64,000 nt of DNA. Source: Acidobacteriaceae bacterium KBS 83. Its GTDB lineage: Bacteria; Acidobacteriota; Terriglobia; Terriglobales; Acidobacteriaceae. A program made the position numbers and the translations under genes. Positions 17,164-27,288 of the stretch are shown one piece after another. The stretch covers positions 496,001 through 560,000 of the forward strand of contig KB906737.1 of assembly GCA_000381585.1 (NCBI GenBank). Reading direction: 5' to 3'. How positions within the stretch are numbered: the first letter of the stretch is position 1; every line of letters begins with the position of its first letter. The notes under the pieces were generated by a model. That model saw only the letters and a program-made list of their open reading frames with translations, searched no databases and had not been told where the DNA came from.

Positions 17164-18810
17164 TTAGTCAAAATTGATCGTGCCACACAGATGCACGTGA
17201 ACGCCGAGTGCATGGAACATCGCAGCCTTTACGGCGAGAGCCTGGACGGCGCGCTTCTCGTCGGGAGCGTATGCAATGTTCACATGGTTGGCGCGGTGGC
17301 GTGCCATGAAGGCGTCACGCGAAATCCCGTCGAAAGTGGCGCTGACCATTGGCCACTGGATGGTGGTCTGCTTCCAGCGGCGTTCTGTTTCTTCGGCAGG
17401 AAGCGAGACGACCGAACCCAACCCCATATCCACGTGTAGTCCGCCGCCTTCGACAAAGACGCGGCTCCAGACAATTTTTCCCGGACGCCCAATCCCCTTT
17501 AGCGTTCCGCCGCCGAGAGGGAAATACATGGGCGGCTGCCGGTCGCTCGAGGCACCGCGGTACCCATCGACAAAGTGGCTCGCAGGGGCAGCTCCGGAGA
17601 TCTGCAGTACCCACACGAATTCGTCCAGCTTGTTTTCACTGGTGCCATTCCCGGTGTAATGCTCGCCCCAGCGCACATCGTGCAGGGTGGTTGCCGGATC
17701 GAGCTGAAGTGCCTTCCAGCAACGATTGGTCACCAGCGCATCCAGACCGGCGCACTCGTCGACTTCATTGAAGTGCGGAAGCGGACCGCCGGGATACAAC
17801 TCTTTACCGGAACCATCGCGGACTGGAGGCCGGTCGGCATTATTAAGCAGACCTTCCACTAGGTCGGAGGCCGGCACCATGTCCTTGAGGCCCTGCTGAT
17901 ACTGAATGCCAATCGCATCGCAGCCGAACTCATCGGCGATCTGCAAAGCAGCGATGTACATCTTGCACTGCTCGTGGATCTGCCGGTCAGTCAGCGCGGT
18001 CTTCTCATCCTGGCCGGTGTTGAAGCGCATGCCCTTCGCATTCAGCCACTGTCTGACCGCGCTCGCTTCGTCGTCGCTAACAAGGCGCATCCGGGCAACC
18101 AGCGCAGACTGGCTGAGCCGTTCCTTGAAGACACCCAGTGGATTCAGGAGCTCGTCGTCGATGATGGCGTTGTACATGCCCATGCAACCTTCATCGAAGA
18201 CACCGAGGATAGCCTTGCGCTCGAGAAGTTTCGAGGCAAGCTTCTCGCCGGTGCTTTTCGCAGATGCCGGGAGCGCGTTGGTATCGAGATCGCGCACATG
18301 GGACATGTCATGGGTCACACTTCCCTGCCGGATCCATTCCTTGAGCCGAGTGAGGAAATAAGGATCCTTGAAATCCTCGCTCCACAAAGTGCTGAAGGGA
18401 ACACCCGCTTTGGCCAGAGAACCGTTGAGATTGAGAAGGCCGACGAGGCCCGGCCACTGGCCTGACCAATTCGCGACGGTCAGGATGGGACCGCGATGGC
18501 TACGCATCCCGGGAAGCACATGATGCGTGTACTGCCAGGCTGCCGTGGCGAAGACAAGACTAGCTGCAGGATCAATGCCTGCGAAGACATCCATGCCCAT
18601 GCGCTGGTTCGAGATAAATCCGTGGCCCTTCGCCGCATCGACAGGGAACGCGCGCTCGACTTGGATATCCTCGTCGCGAAACGCCTGAGTCAGTCTGCGC
18701 TCCAAGTCCTCCTGGGCGGGCCAACAGACCTGATTGGCTGACAGTCGCAGGTCGCCGCTGGTGATGAGAACCACCTTTTTTAAAGATAAGGCTGCATGCG
18801 AAGGTGACAT
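17164..18810 (-). CDS. L-fucose isomerase-like protein (FucI family; candidate D-arabinose isomerase)
   Basis: 548 residues without a signal peptide. It has the fold order of L-fucose/L-arabinose isomerase proteins: an N-terminal Rossmann-like domain (VVLITSGDLRLSANQ), a central domain with ILGVFDEGCMGMYNAIIDDELLNP and FGCDAIGIQYQQGLKD, and a C-terminal domain ending GISRDAFMARHRANHVNIAYAPDE. The family needs Mn2+ and converts L-fucose to L-fuculose and D-arabinose to D-ribulose. It is slightly shorter than E. coli FucI (591). The kinase follows 37 bp downstream. I cannot tell from sequence alone which sugar is the true substrate. Confidence 0.75.
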   Translation of the reverse strand: MSPSHAALSLKKVVLITSGDLRLSANQVCWPAQEDLERRLTQAFRDEDIQVERAFPVDAAKGHGFISNQRMGMDVFAGIDPAASLVFATAAWQYTHHVLPGMRSHRGPILTVANWSGQWPGLVGLLNLNGSLAKAGVPFSTLWSEDFKDPYFLTRLKEWIRQGSVTHDMSHVRDLDTNALPASAKSTGEKLASKLLERKAILGVFDEGCMGMYNAIIDDELLNPLGVFKERLSQSALVARMRLVSDDEASAVRQWLNAKGMRFNTGQDEKTALTDRQIHEQCKMYIAALQIADEFGCDAIGIQYQQGLKDMVPASDLVEGLLNNADRPPVRDGSGKELYPGGPLPHFNEVDECAGLDALVTNRCWKALQLDPATTLHDVRWGEHYTGNGTSENKLDEFVWVLQISGAAPASHFVDGYRGASSDRQPPMYFPLGGGTLKGIGRPGKIVWSRVFVEGGGLHVDMGLGSVVSLPAEETERRWKQTTIQWPMVSATFDGISRDAFMARHRANHVNIAYAPDEKRAVQALAVKAAMFHALGVHVHLCGTINFD

Positions 18811-18865
18811 AAGCGAATCCCTTTCCTGTTGCTTGTCTTACTTACCTGCCCTCAAGAAGCTGCCT

Positions 18866-21466
18866 TCAGGGGCTGATTTTGAGATCGAAGTTGCTGCCTT
18901 CGAAAACGACGCGTAATGTGTGACCCGCCGAGTCCATCTGCCATCCTGCGGATTTATTCTCTGAATCCAACTCCGGGAGACGCTGTCCGGCAAGCAACAC
19001 CTCGTGCGGAGCACCGTTTGTTGGCATAACAACCTCATTGTGCCGGGCCTTCACGGAATGCTGCACCTTGATTTCAATGTGAGCCGAATCTTCTGACGCG
19101 TCGGCAACAGTGCCGTCGCCAAGTACGAAGCTGCTGTGAGTGCGCGTCGCAGCGCCGAAGATGCGCCAGGTCAGGTCGCCAGACAAGGTCCGATATTTTC
19201 CCGGAGCGAGATCCTGAGCAAGCGTCTCAGTATCCGGGCTGAGAAGCGGCAGAATGCTGCCTGAGCGCACGAAGATCGGGATCTGCCGGAGAGGTGCAGC
19301 GGCCGTTATGTTTCTGCCTCCCTCTAGAACGGTACCCGTCCAATAATCGGTCCACGAACCTTGCGGCAGGTATAGGGACCGGGAGGTTGCACCCCGCTCG
19401 ATCACCGGCGCGACGAGAATCTTATCGCCGATGAGGTACTCATCATCACATTTGTACGTCTTCGCGTCGTCTGGAAATTCCAGCAATAGATGACGCATGA
19501 TCGGCAACCCTGTCATTACCGCTTCATGAGCGTAGGTATCGAATATGGGAAACAATGACAGGTGCAACCTGGCGTATTGCCGAAAGGTCTCAATTGTTTC
19601 CGCGTCGCGCCAGAGATTGATGGCGCCTTCCGGCCTGTCCCACGGATGATCCCTCATGATCGGGGTAAGGGCGCCGAACTCGACCCAGCGCGTCCACAGT
19701 TCTTTGGAGTGGCCGTTCGCTGCGATATCCGGGCCCCAGACGCCGAATCCCGAGAGACCCGCGGTAATTCCCGCGCGCACGACGGATGGGAGGCCGTGAT
19801 CCGTAGACCAGTCCGGGAATTGATCGCCGCCCCAGACGACCCGCGTATAACCCTGAGAACCCGCATAACCGGAGCGAACAAACTGGACGACATCTGGTTT
19901 GGCCCGATGGGCTATGTCGTAAGTGATCTTGTGATAGAAGAGCGGATTGAGATTTGCCATCGCTCGTCCGGAGACGCCGGCAGCAAACCGATCCGTGTCA
20001 TTGACCCACTCACCGTAATCTTCCATCCAGCCATCGAAGTTATCCTTCAGCAATATCTCCCGAATTTTCTGCTCCCACCAATCGACATTGGTAGGCCGCG
20101 TGAAATCGATATTGCCGTCTCTATATGGCTCGAAGGCCGGGCCGGAAGGCTGGCCGTGTTCATCGAGCACAAAGAGGCCGTCCTTCTTCCCTGCCTCATA
20201 GGATGGCGAGGGCAGATTGTAAGGATCCAACACCGAACGAATATAAGGATGAACGTAGGTCATGGCCTTGAATCCCATCGCGTGCAGCCCATCGGTGAAT
20301 TCGCGGATATTGGGGTAATATCCCGTCCACCATAGCGGCCAACCCATGATGTCGCCTTGATCCATCACATCAAAGGTCCAGATCGCACTGGCGGGAATCT
20401 TTTCTTCTCTTAGTCTGCGCGCCTCTCGCATCACCCGGTCCAGACTTTGGTAGGAACAGACCCAGACACCGTATGCCCAGGAAGGCGGCGGCGGCATGCG
20501 CCCGGTCAAGGACGTATACCCTTCGAGGATTTGTTTCGGGCTTCCCACGAAGAAATATGCGTCTACCGATGTGTCGTCGAGTTGCGCGGAGATATCCTCC
20601 TGCGACGCGCCGGCAAGATTGAAACTGCTGACTCTCCCGGTATCCAGATACATACCGAGACCACGTGGAGTAAGCAGGAACGGCACGGGGATATAGGTCC
20701 AGTTATGGCCGGGTTTCCCCAGGAGGTCCTCCGGACGTAAGGATGTCTCCAGTCCATCGAGCCTCACATGATCAAACCTTTCACCAAGCCCGAAAAACGG
20801 CCCTCCGGCTCTCAAGTTCAGTCTCAAAAGGTGCGAACGGGTATCGTGCTTGGGCGCGCGGATCGCGAGTCGAATGATCGCGGGGGAAAGAACCTCGATC
20901 TCGAGAGTTGCAGGCGATTCCGAACCGGAGACAGCAACCTGCATCCGCCACAGGTTTTTGTCACGCTGAAAGTTGCGTATCTCTCCTAGATGAAGCGGCG
21001 CGGTCTTTTCATTGGATGCCTGGGCCCATTCGATGCCGCTGGTGTCCTCCAACCGCCACGCCAGACTGGTTTGATTGTTTGTAAGAGTCATGCCCCAAGG
21101 GCGCTTTCGAATTTCCAGATGCCAGATGCTGGTTTCGAGTCGGAGCATCCTCGCATTTTCATGCAGGTTGAGGGAGACGAGCGGCCGCGGCGTCGTAAGC
21201 AGACGGCCTGACCCGATGCGGCTCGGGCGAACCGGAGTGTCCTGGAGTTCCGCGAGCAATGCTCGATACTCCAGAGTGGAAGAGTATTGTGTCTCAGCTC
21301 TCGCTTCGGAGGCTGCGATCGACGAAATCGTGACGAGGGAGAACGTTACCAGGAAGAGCACTGCAAATTCGATACGGGAATGGAAGCGGAGGACTTTTCG
21401 GACAGCCGTCCGAAGCACGTTGCCTGCTGCAACCGTCCTGTCACCGCCTTGACGCTTACCAAACAT
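18866..21466 (-). CDS. Secreted GH31-family alpha-glycosidase
   Basis: 866 residues with a hydrophobic export segment near residues 34-56, an N-terminal beta-sandwich and a GH31 barrel. The nucleophile is Asp483 in GWMEDYGEW and the acid/base Asp548 in VVWGGDQF; GFGVWGPDIAAN and IMRDHPW also fit. GH31 members remove alpha-linked glucose, xylose, galactose or sulfoquinovose. The substrate is not evident: the sulfoquinovosidase sulfonate-binding motif is not seen and the xylosidase pattern KTDFGE is absent. It opens the isomerase-kinase-porter run, 55 bp upstream of the isomerase and 98 bp after the TPR gene. Confidence 0.85.
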   Translation of the reverse strand: MFGKRQGGDRTVAAGNVLRTAVRKVLRFHSRIEFAVLFLVTFSLVTISSIAASEARAETQYSSTLEYRALLAELQDTPVRPSRIGSGRLLTTPRPLVSLNLHENARMLRLETSIWHLEIRKRPWGMTLTNNQTSLAWRLEDTSGIEWAQASNEKTAPLHLGEIRNFQRDKNLWRMQVAVSGSESPATLEIEVLSPAIIRLAIRAPKHDTRSHLLRLNLRAGGPFFGLGERFDHVRLDGLETSLRPEDLLGKPGHNWTYIPVPFLLTPRGLGMYLDTGRVSSFNLAGASQEDISAQLDDTSVDAYFFVGSPKQILEGYTSLTGRMPPPPSWAYGVWVCSYQSLDRVMREARRLREEKIPASAIWTFDVMDQGDIMGWPLWWTGYYPNIREFTDGLHAMGFKAMTYVHPYIRSVLDPYNLPSPSYEAGKKDGLFVLDEHGQPSGPAFEPYRDGNIDFTRPTNVDWWEQKIREILLKDNFDGWMEDYGEWVNDTDRFAAGVSGRAMANLNPLFYHKITYDIAHRAKPDVVQFVRSGYAGSQGYTRVVWGGDQFPDWSTDHGLPSVVRAGITAGLSGFGVWGPDIAANGHSKELWTRWVEFGALTPIMRDHPWDRPEGAINLWRDAETIETFRQYARLHLSLFPIFDTYAHEAVMTGLPIMRHLLLEFPDDAKTYKCDDEYLIGDKILVAPVIERGATSRSLYLPQGSWTDYWTGTVLEGGRNITAAAPLRQIPIFVRSGSILPLLSPDTETLAQDLAPGKYRTLSGDLTWRIFGAATRTHSSFVLGDGTVADASEDSAHIEIKVQHSVKARHNEVVMPTNGAPHEVLLAGQRLPELDSENKSAGWQMDSAGHTLRVVFEGSNFDLKISP

Positions 21467-21564
21467 ACTTTTTGATTCCCCGTGCCGCTTTCGATTTTCT
21501 TCGTCGTTGCCTTATAGGACATCGGGCCTTGGTCACTCGTGCAAAGGACAGTTCTTTTCAGTGT

Positions 21565-23013
21565 TCATTCAGGAGAAGGATTGCTTTTTGCGATGTCATC
21601 ATCTACCGGTCTTCGACTATCGAGACGTTCGAGCTCGCCTTGTGCCTGGTTGCGCGCTTTCACATCCTGAGACACTTTTTCGAATTGACTCAATGCCTGA
21701 TTCATCTGCTCCTTCTCACCAAGCCCGCGATAAGCACGGGAGAGCAGGAAGTAGGCAGTCGCGTCGTTCTTCTTCGCCGATAGATAGCGGGTCAGATTGC
21801 CGACCGCGGATTGATAATCTTTGCGGTGCAGATCAAGCTTGCCGAGGATGCGGTAAATCTCCGGTGGAGGCCGATCCATTTTGAGCGCATCGGTAAGCAC
21901 CTTTTCTGCCGCATCATCTTTCCCCATCACGACCAGGACCTGTCCGACGTTGGTGTTTGCGGAGGCAGAATGCGGCTGAAGCTGGAGCTCCGCTTCGAAC
22001 TCCTGCAGGGCTTCATTGGTCTTCCCACTTCGCAACAGGTTGTTCCCGATCGCTTCATGCACGCCCGGTAGGTCTGGCTTCGAGCTTAAGACGGCTCTAT
22101 ATTCCGCAATCGCCTTGTCATATTGCTCCTGCATGACGAAGGTGGACGCCATGATCTGGTGGGCGCGGTATGAGTCTGGTGCAATCGACAGCACACGCTC
22201 GAAGGCGGCACCGGATTTCTGCTCTGCGGCATGCGCTTGCGCGTAGAGTTCATCTTCTTTGGTGCTGTCCGAGCTCTTAGCTGAGGGCGTAGCCGCCACC
22301 TCCCCTCCCATCTCTTTCACCTTTGCACGTAGTTCGACGATATCCGGACGTCGTGCATTCGCCTGTTTGAAGTTCTCCAATGCCTTCTTCCGGTCCCCTT
22401 GTAACTCGAACTGCTCTCCGGCTAACTGCCAGGCCCGCCCCCCATCTGGAGATAGCTTCAGCAGTTGCCGCGTCTTGTCCTTTCCTATCTCCAGATATGA
22501 CTCTCCCAGGGAATACCAGGCGTCAATGTTATTCGGATCCAGCTTGCACGCTGCTTCAAATTCTGCCACTGCCACCTCGTAACGCGATTGGGCAACGTAT
22601 GCGTAGCCCAGCCACGTGTGTGCAATCACGTCCGACGGCTGGAGACGAACCGCTGTTTCCAACTCCGGTGCCGCAGCGTCAGGCTCTCCGAGCTGGTACC
22701 ACGCGAGCCCGGTAAACAAGTGAGGCGCCAGTAAATCCCCGTTCAGCGCGATCGCCTTCCGGAATGCCGCAACCGCGGCTTCCCATCGGTGGTCAAAATA
22801 CAAGGCGACACCCAGATTGCTTTGCATCTCTGCGCTTCGCGGGAGCTGACGAGCCAAATATTGGTATTCGCGCACAGCCGTCGAGAAATCGCCTCGTTGT
22901 TCCGCTGCATGCGCGGCCTGCGCATGCGAAGCCATTTCCGGAGTGACGGTCTGCGCTGCGAGAGGCAACGCCATGCTCGCCGCAAGAACGAATTTTGCAG
23001 CGAGCATGGCCAT
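21565..23013 (-). CDS. Secreted TPR-repeat protein downstream of TonB receptor
   Basis: 482 residues with a signal peptide (AKFVLAASMALPLAAQ) and about eight tetratricopeptide units, for example SAEMQSNLGVALYFDHRW, VIAHTWLGYAYVAQSRYEVA and GVHEAIGNNLLRSGKTNEAL. It starts 5 bp after the receptor stop codon, so the two are almost certainly one transcript. In Acidobacteria a TPR protein often follows an Oar-like receptor; a role as a periplasmic partner or substrate-handling scaffold is inference. Confidence 0.85.
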   Translation of the reverse strand: MAMLAAKFVLAASMALPLAAQTVTPEMASHAQAAHAAEQRGDFSTAVREYQYLARQLPRSAEMQSNLGVALYFDHRWEAAVAAFRKAIALNGDLLAPHLFTGLAWYQLGEPDAAAPELETAVRLQPSDVIAHTWLGYAYVAQSRYEVAVAEFEAACKLDPNNIDAWYSLGESYLEIGKDKTRQLLKLSPDGGRAWQLAGEQFELQGDRKKALENFKQANARRPDIVELRAKVKEMGGEVAATPSAKSSDSTKEDELYAQAHAAEQKSGAAFERVLSIAPDSYRAHQIMASTFVMQEQYDKAIAEYRAVLSSKPDLPGVHEAIGNNLLRSGKTNEALQEFEAELQLQPHSASANTNVGQVLVVMGKDDAAEKVLTDALKMDRPPPEIYRILGKLDLHRKDYQSAVGNLTRYLSAKKNDATAYFLLSRAYRGLGEKEQMNQALSQFEKVSQDVKARNQAQGELERLDSRRPVDDDIAKSNPSPE

Positions 23014-23018
23014 TGGGG

Positions 23019-26000
23019 TTAGAACTCCAGTTTCATACCGAATTGGATAATTCTGGGAGCGTTCTGCTGCGTCGTCATGATGCCGAAGATCGTTTGCGAG
23101 TTCTGCAACGATGCAGAACTCAGATCCGGCGGCGCGGAATTGATAATGAACGTCTGCGCGTTCCCTCCCGACGAGAAAATCACGCGGTTGAAGGCGTTGA
23201 AGAAGTTGGCCTGGAATTGCAGGGCCAGATTCTCATGGATAGTTGTTCGCTTGGAGACGGACAGGTCTTCGTTGATGTAGGCCGGCATGCGCAGAGCCGA
23301 GATCAGGTTGGGCGCGTTGCCGAACTCACCCGGCGCCGGGAGAGAAAAGGCTGCGGGATTGATGTAGAACTGGCAGGGATTGCGGCCAGTACCTGAAGTC
23401 GGGTGAGAACAGCTCTTCTTATATGCCGGGTTCTTGAACGGCTGGTTGGGGACGACGTTCGGCCGGAAGCTGAAGCCGTCACCTGCCGCAAAGAAGGGGT
23501 TCGAGGGGCCGAACGCGTCGTACTCGATGTGGATGGGACGCCCGCTCTGGTATTGCTGAATGCCGGAAACGGACCAGCCACCTACAACCGTGTTGACAGC
23601 TCCGCCGTGATTCAGGAAGCGCTTGCCCTGACCCACGGGCAGCTCATAGGTGTAGCTGAGGGAGACCACGTGGGGAATATCGGAACTGGTAACGGAACGT
23701 TCCCCCCTCGGGTTGTAGTAGTCCTGGGCGAAGGAGCCGGCAAAGATCGCGTTCTCGGCGCCGGCGCTGGGGCCACTGTTGGAGTCCGCGTTCCCGATGG
23801 TTTTCGAAAAGGTGTAGGAGAGCAGGAACGTGAGTCCCTGAGAGAAGCGCTTCTGCAGGCTGGTTTGCAGGCCGTTGTAGGAGACGCTCCCGATGGGGTT
23901 TATCGGATTGTCCACGTCACCGTATTGCGGCCAGGGACGAAGTGCCTGCGCAGCCGTGGCACCTGGGCCGAACACAGACTGGAACTGCGACCACGGCGGC
24001 AGAATGCCGGCGGCGTCAACGCGTGGATCGTCGATCGGCAGTGTCAGGAATTCGTTCAGTGGCAGTCCGGCGGCCTGTGCCACGGTGGTGTATTTCTGCC
24101 GCACCGCGGTCGGGTTCGCCTCATTCGGCTTCGACCACACGCCTACATGATAGGTGTGCATGCCGACGTAACCGATGGTGCCAATGATGCTGCTGGAGAA
24201 CTGCTGCTGGATCTGGCTCGTCCAGTACAACTGCGTGGGGGGGATGCCCGCACTGGGATGAATCAGTGGCGGATTGGTATTTCCCACGTACAGGCCCGGA
24301 TCGAGATTGGAGTTGGGTGGGACAACACCACTGGCCGGATACTTATTGTCCCAGTAATATGCGGGCCCTCCGAGATAGTCCTGCGGCCGGCTAAGCACCG
24401 CCGCGCCGGAAAAGCCGCTGGTGTACTGATTGCCGCTGACATCACCCTCGATGTTGTCATTGCCGAGCGGACGAGTGATGGCGAAGCCGCCGCGGAATAC
24501 CGATCTGTGATCACCGGGTGAGTAGGCAAAGCCTATACGCGGCTGGAATCCTTTGTAGGAGATGTCGCCGATACGCGGCTTGCCGTTGCGGCCCGGTCCG
24601 TTGCCGTAGTAGGTAAAGGCGCCCGGGATACCGCCGGCGGCCGGGTTGGCCAGAGTCGGGTCCATGGTCGAGACGTCCCCACTCGGGTCGGTACGTGGAA
24701 TCTGCAGATCCCAGCGAATTCCCAGGTTGAGCGTCAGACTGGGCGACACTCTCCAGTCATCCTGGAGAAAGAGCCCGGTTTGCCACCAGCGAAACGCGGA
24801 CTCGATGGGATAGCTGAAGTTCACAAAATCCATACCACCAAAGAGAAAGCTCGCGGCTGGGGCGCCCGTGCCCACCGGAATCGTGACCGGCTGGCCGTTG
24901 GCGAAACCGGTGCCGTTCAGTGCGGTCTGCGTCGGCTCAAAGGTAAAGCTGCCGCCCGGAATACCGTGCTCGTTGCGCTGCAGCCAGCGCACTTCGCCTC
25001 CCATGGTGAAGCTGTGCCGTCCGCGGATCAGCGTCACGTTGTCGTTAATAATGTAGCGGTTTTCAGTGTCGGTTGATCCGCCTGCGCCGCCAATGCCGTT
25101 TTGCACCGTGCCGATGCCGATGCCGGGATACGAGCTGTTATCGGCCAGTTCGGGCATCCCCGTAATACCCAATGCTGCCAGCCCAGGCCCAGGATCGAGC
25201 GGACCACTCAGGTAGTTATCGCGGATGAAGCCGATGTTCAGGTTGTTCAGCAGTGCCGGTGAATGTGCCCAGTTCCAGGTAAAGCGGAACTGCTTGGTCG
25301 GCGCGTTCGTGGTCAACGCATCCAGATCATTGAGGTTTCCGTTGTTGGAATTCTGATAGCCGCCGGTAAAGACGCTGCCAGAGATGGAGTGTCTCTCATT
25401 GATGTGCTCATCGACCTTCACGACCAGACGGTGTTCGTCAATCTTTGAGCTCTGCAGCCGGTGGAAGTTGTTCTGCAGATCGTTGTTGTCTGCCTTGGGG
25501 AAGCTGTCGAGAATTGTCTGCGAAACCTGGCTGAAGCCGCCAAAGCCGGCGGGCACTGCGTTGCCCGGGAAGGGATCGCGCACAGGATAGCTCTTGCCAT
25601 CGGGACCGACGACGGCGTGCGCCGAGAAGGGATCGTAGACCGCTCCAAAGTAAACCGGGCGGCCCGCAGGATCAAAGACAGGAGCGCCCGATCCCGGGTC
25701 GGTCAGCTGCGCTCCAAGCTGCTGGGAAAAGTTGCCGGCACGGAATTCGTTCGGAACAGTGGTGAGCGTCGCATTGTTCGAGCTCGGACGATATGAGAAG
25801 CCGGTCCAATTGACAAAGAAAAAGGTTTTGTCGCGCCCGTTGTAAACCTTGGGAATCCATACGGGGCCGCCCAAGGTGCCACCGAATTCATTTTGCTTGA
25901 GCGGCGCCTTCTTCAGGCCCAGATAGTTCGTGGTAAACCCGGCGGCGTTCAGCGCGTCGTTTTGAAGAAAGTCATAAGCACTTCCGTGATAGGAGTTCGT

Positions 26001-26765
26001 ACCAGAGTTGAACGCAAACGAAACGATGCCGCTGGAGAGTCCGTACTGCGCGGCGGCGTTATTGTTGATCAGTTTGAACTGCCCGATGGCGTCGATGGGA
26101 GGATGGTTGTAGCCGATGGCGCCGGGCTGGTCGGTGTTCATGACCGGGATGCCGTCAATATAAGTCTCGTTCGAGTAGCTGACCGAGCCGCCGATGTGCA
26201 GGCGATAATCCTGGGAGGTGGCATTCGTTCCGGGACCCGGTGTCGAGCCATAGACACCAGGCGTGAGCAAGACGAAGTTGAGCGGATTGCGCATGTCGCC
26301 GCTGAGCGTGACCGGAAGGTCTTTGATCTGCTGCGGAGTGATCGTGGTGCCGATGTCGGAGGTCTGCGTCTCGATCGTCGCGGTTGCGGCGGAAACGGTA
26401 ACTGTCTCCTGCACGCCTCCCGGCTTCAGGGTCACGGTAAGGGCAACCGTGCTGCCAACTCCAACTTCGACATGCTGCTGCACAGATTTGCTGAAACCCG
26501 GGGCCTCGGTAGTCACGGAGTAAAGGCCGGGAGCTAGATTAAGAAAGCTGAACTGACCGGATGGTCCAGAGGCGGCGCTTGCAGACACTCCCGTCGCTTC
26601 GTTTTTCAGCGTGATCTTCGCTCCAGGTACGCTGGCGCCGTTCGCGTCTTCATCGACGCCCTTGATGCCGCCGCGATCCGCTTGAGCGTGAAGGCAAGTC
26701 GGTGAAACTACGGTGGACCACATGACTGCGAAGAGCACACACAGCAGGCACTTCATCCGTTTCAT
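23019..26765 (-). CDS. TonB-dependent receptor with carboxypeptidase-regulatory N-domain (Oar-like)
   Basis: 1248 residues. The signal peptide (KCLLCVLFAVMWSTVVSPTCLHAQ) is followed by a CarboxypepD-reg domain (IKGVDEDANGASVPGAKITLKNEATG ... FSFLNLAPGLYSVTTEAPGF), a plug region and a 22-strand-type outer-membrane barrel ending in aromatic RIIQFGMKLEF. Such receptors import oligosaccharides with TonB-ExbBD energy. It heads the long minus-strand run TPR, GH31, isomerase, kinase, porter, GH172 and is separated from a divergent secreted propeller gene by 523 bp, so it is the likely outer-membrane gate of this glycan locus. GAGGGAGCG precedes the ATG. Confidence 0.88.
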   Translation of the reverse strand: MKRMKCLLCVLFAVMWSTVVSPTCLHAQADRGGIKGVDEDANGASVPGAKITLKNEATGVSASAASGPSGQFSFLNLAPGLYSVTTEAPGFSKSVQQHVEVGVGSTVALTVTLKPGGVQETVTVSAATATIETQTSDIGTTITPQQIKDLPVTLSGDMRNPLNFVLLTPGVYGSTPGPGTNATSQDYRLHIGGSVSYSNETYIDGIPVMNTDQPGAIGYNHPPIDAIGQFKLINNNAAAQYGLSSGIVSFAFNSGTNSYHGSAYDFLQNDALNAAGFTTNYLGLKKAPLKQNEFGGTLGGPVWIPKVYNGRDKTFFFVNWTGFSYRPSSNNATLTTVPNEFRAGNFSQQLGAQLTDPGSGAPVFDPAGRPVYFGAVYDPFSAHAVVGPDGKSYPVRDPFPGNAVPAGFGGFSQVSQTILDSFPKADNNDLQNNFHRLQSSKIDEHRLVVKVDEHINERHSISGSVFTGGYQNSNNGNLNDLDALTTNAPTKQFRFTWNWAHSPALLNNLNIGFIRDNYLSGPLDPGPGLAALGITGMPELADNSSYPGIGIGTVQNGIGGAGGSTDTENRYIINDNVTLIRGRHSFTMGGEVRWLQRNEHGIPGGSFTFEPTQTALNGTGFANGQPVTIPVGTGAPAASFLFGGMDFVNFSYPIESAFRWWQTGLFLQDDWRVSPSLTLNLGIRWDLQIPRTDPSGDVSTMDPTLANPAAGGIPGAFTYYGNGPGRNGKPRIGDISYKGFQPRIGFAYSPGDHRSVFRGGFAITRPLGNDNIEGDVSGNQYTSGFSGAAVLSRPQDYLGGPAYYWDNKYPASGVVPPNSNLDPGLYVGNTNPPLIHPSAGIPPTQLYWTSQIQQQFSSSIIGTIGYVGMHTYHVGVWSKPNEANPTAVRQKYTTVAQAAGLPLNEFLTLPIDDPRVDAAGILPPWSQFQSVFGPGATAAQALRPWPQYGDVDNPINPIGSVSYNGLQTSLQKRFSQGLTFLLSYTFSKTIGNADSNSGPSAGAENAIFAGSFAQDYYNPRGERSVTSSDIPHVVSLSYTYELPVGQGKRFLNHGGAVNTVVGGWSVSGIQQYQSGRPIHIEYDAFGPSNPFFAAGDGFSFRPNVVPNQPFKNPAYKKSCSHPTSGTGRNPCQFYINPAAFSLPAPGEFGNAPNLISALRMPAYINEDLSVSKRTTIHENLALQFQANFFNAFNRVIFSSGGNAQTFIINSAPPDLSSASLQNSQTIFGIMTTQQNAPRIIQFGMKLEF

Positions 26766-27288
26766 TTTGGCGCTCCCTCAAAATCCTTCGATTCCATGTC
26801 CGACTTTTAAACCTTTAACTCGGATCGGGAATGAGTCGAACATGACGAGCAGAACCCTGTCAACAGGATTTTCCTAAGCAGATTGATTCAGCCGAAACTT
26901 TGGTTTGGCCGCCTAGCTCGTTCGAAAGCACGGAAGCGGCGGACTGGAGTGTGGCTGTCTCTAAGGCTTTATTTCGGATTCAGTGTCTTCGATCGTGAGA
27001 TCAGGCCCTGCGGCCGAAACACTGCATTGAAGCGGTGATGAGATCGTGCAGGAGGTACAAGTGAATCGGCACCTGAGGCATATCGCCATGCCTGTCGCCT
27101 TCATTCGCCATCCTCGTCGGAATCTTGTGACGTGACGTGATGCTGATCCTTAAGCAGAGTGAGCCTGCAGCTCTAACTACACGATCGCGCCTCTAACTAT
27201 TTGACAATCGTTTTTTCAGTGTGGTCATATGCGGGGCGATCTTTAAAGGTTTTACGAACCAATAATCACATACGCTCTCCCGTCCTGC
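26766..27288. other. 523-bp divergent promoter region without a gene
   Basis: No convincing reading frame on either strand. It holds the promoters of the minus-strand receptor operon and the plus-strand propeller pseudogene. Visible structure: GTGACGTGACGTGATG (27127-27142), a run of GTGAC repeats, and a pair of CTCTAACTA direct repeats next to a TTGACA at its right end. Confidence 0.6.
27171..27230 (+). promoter_or_regulatory. Candidate promoter with CTCTAACTA direct repeats
   Basis: CTCTAACTA occurs at 27171-27179 and 27191-27199, exactly 20 bp apart, and TTGACA follows at 27201-27206. TCATAT at 27225-27230 is a weak -10 at 18-bp spacing. Two direct repeats abutting a -35 look like the binding site of an activator. 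The downstream gene is the propeller pseudogene. Confidence 0.4.

Noticed and set aside
18866-21466. GH31 as a sulfoquinovosidase
   Set aside because: The nucleophile context MEDYGEW is similar, but the sulfonate-binding residues known from YihQ are not seen and no sulfoglycolysis genes are near.
23403-24521. Plus-strand open frame of 372 codons
   Set aside because: It lies fully antisense to the TonB receptor, whose codons explain it; no ribosome site and no domain.
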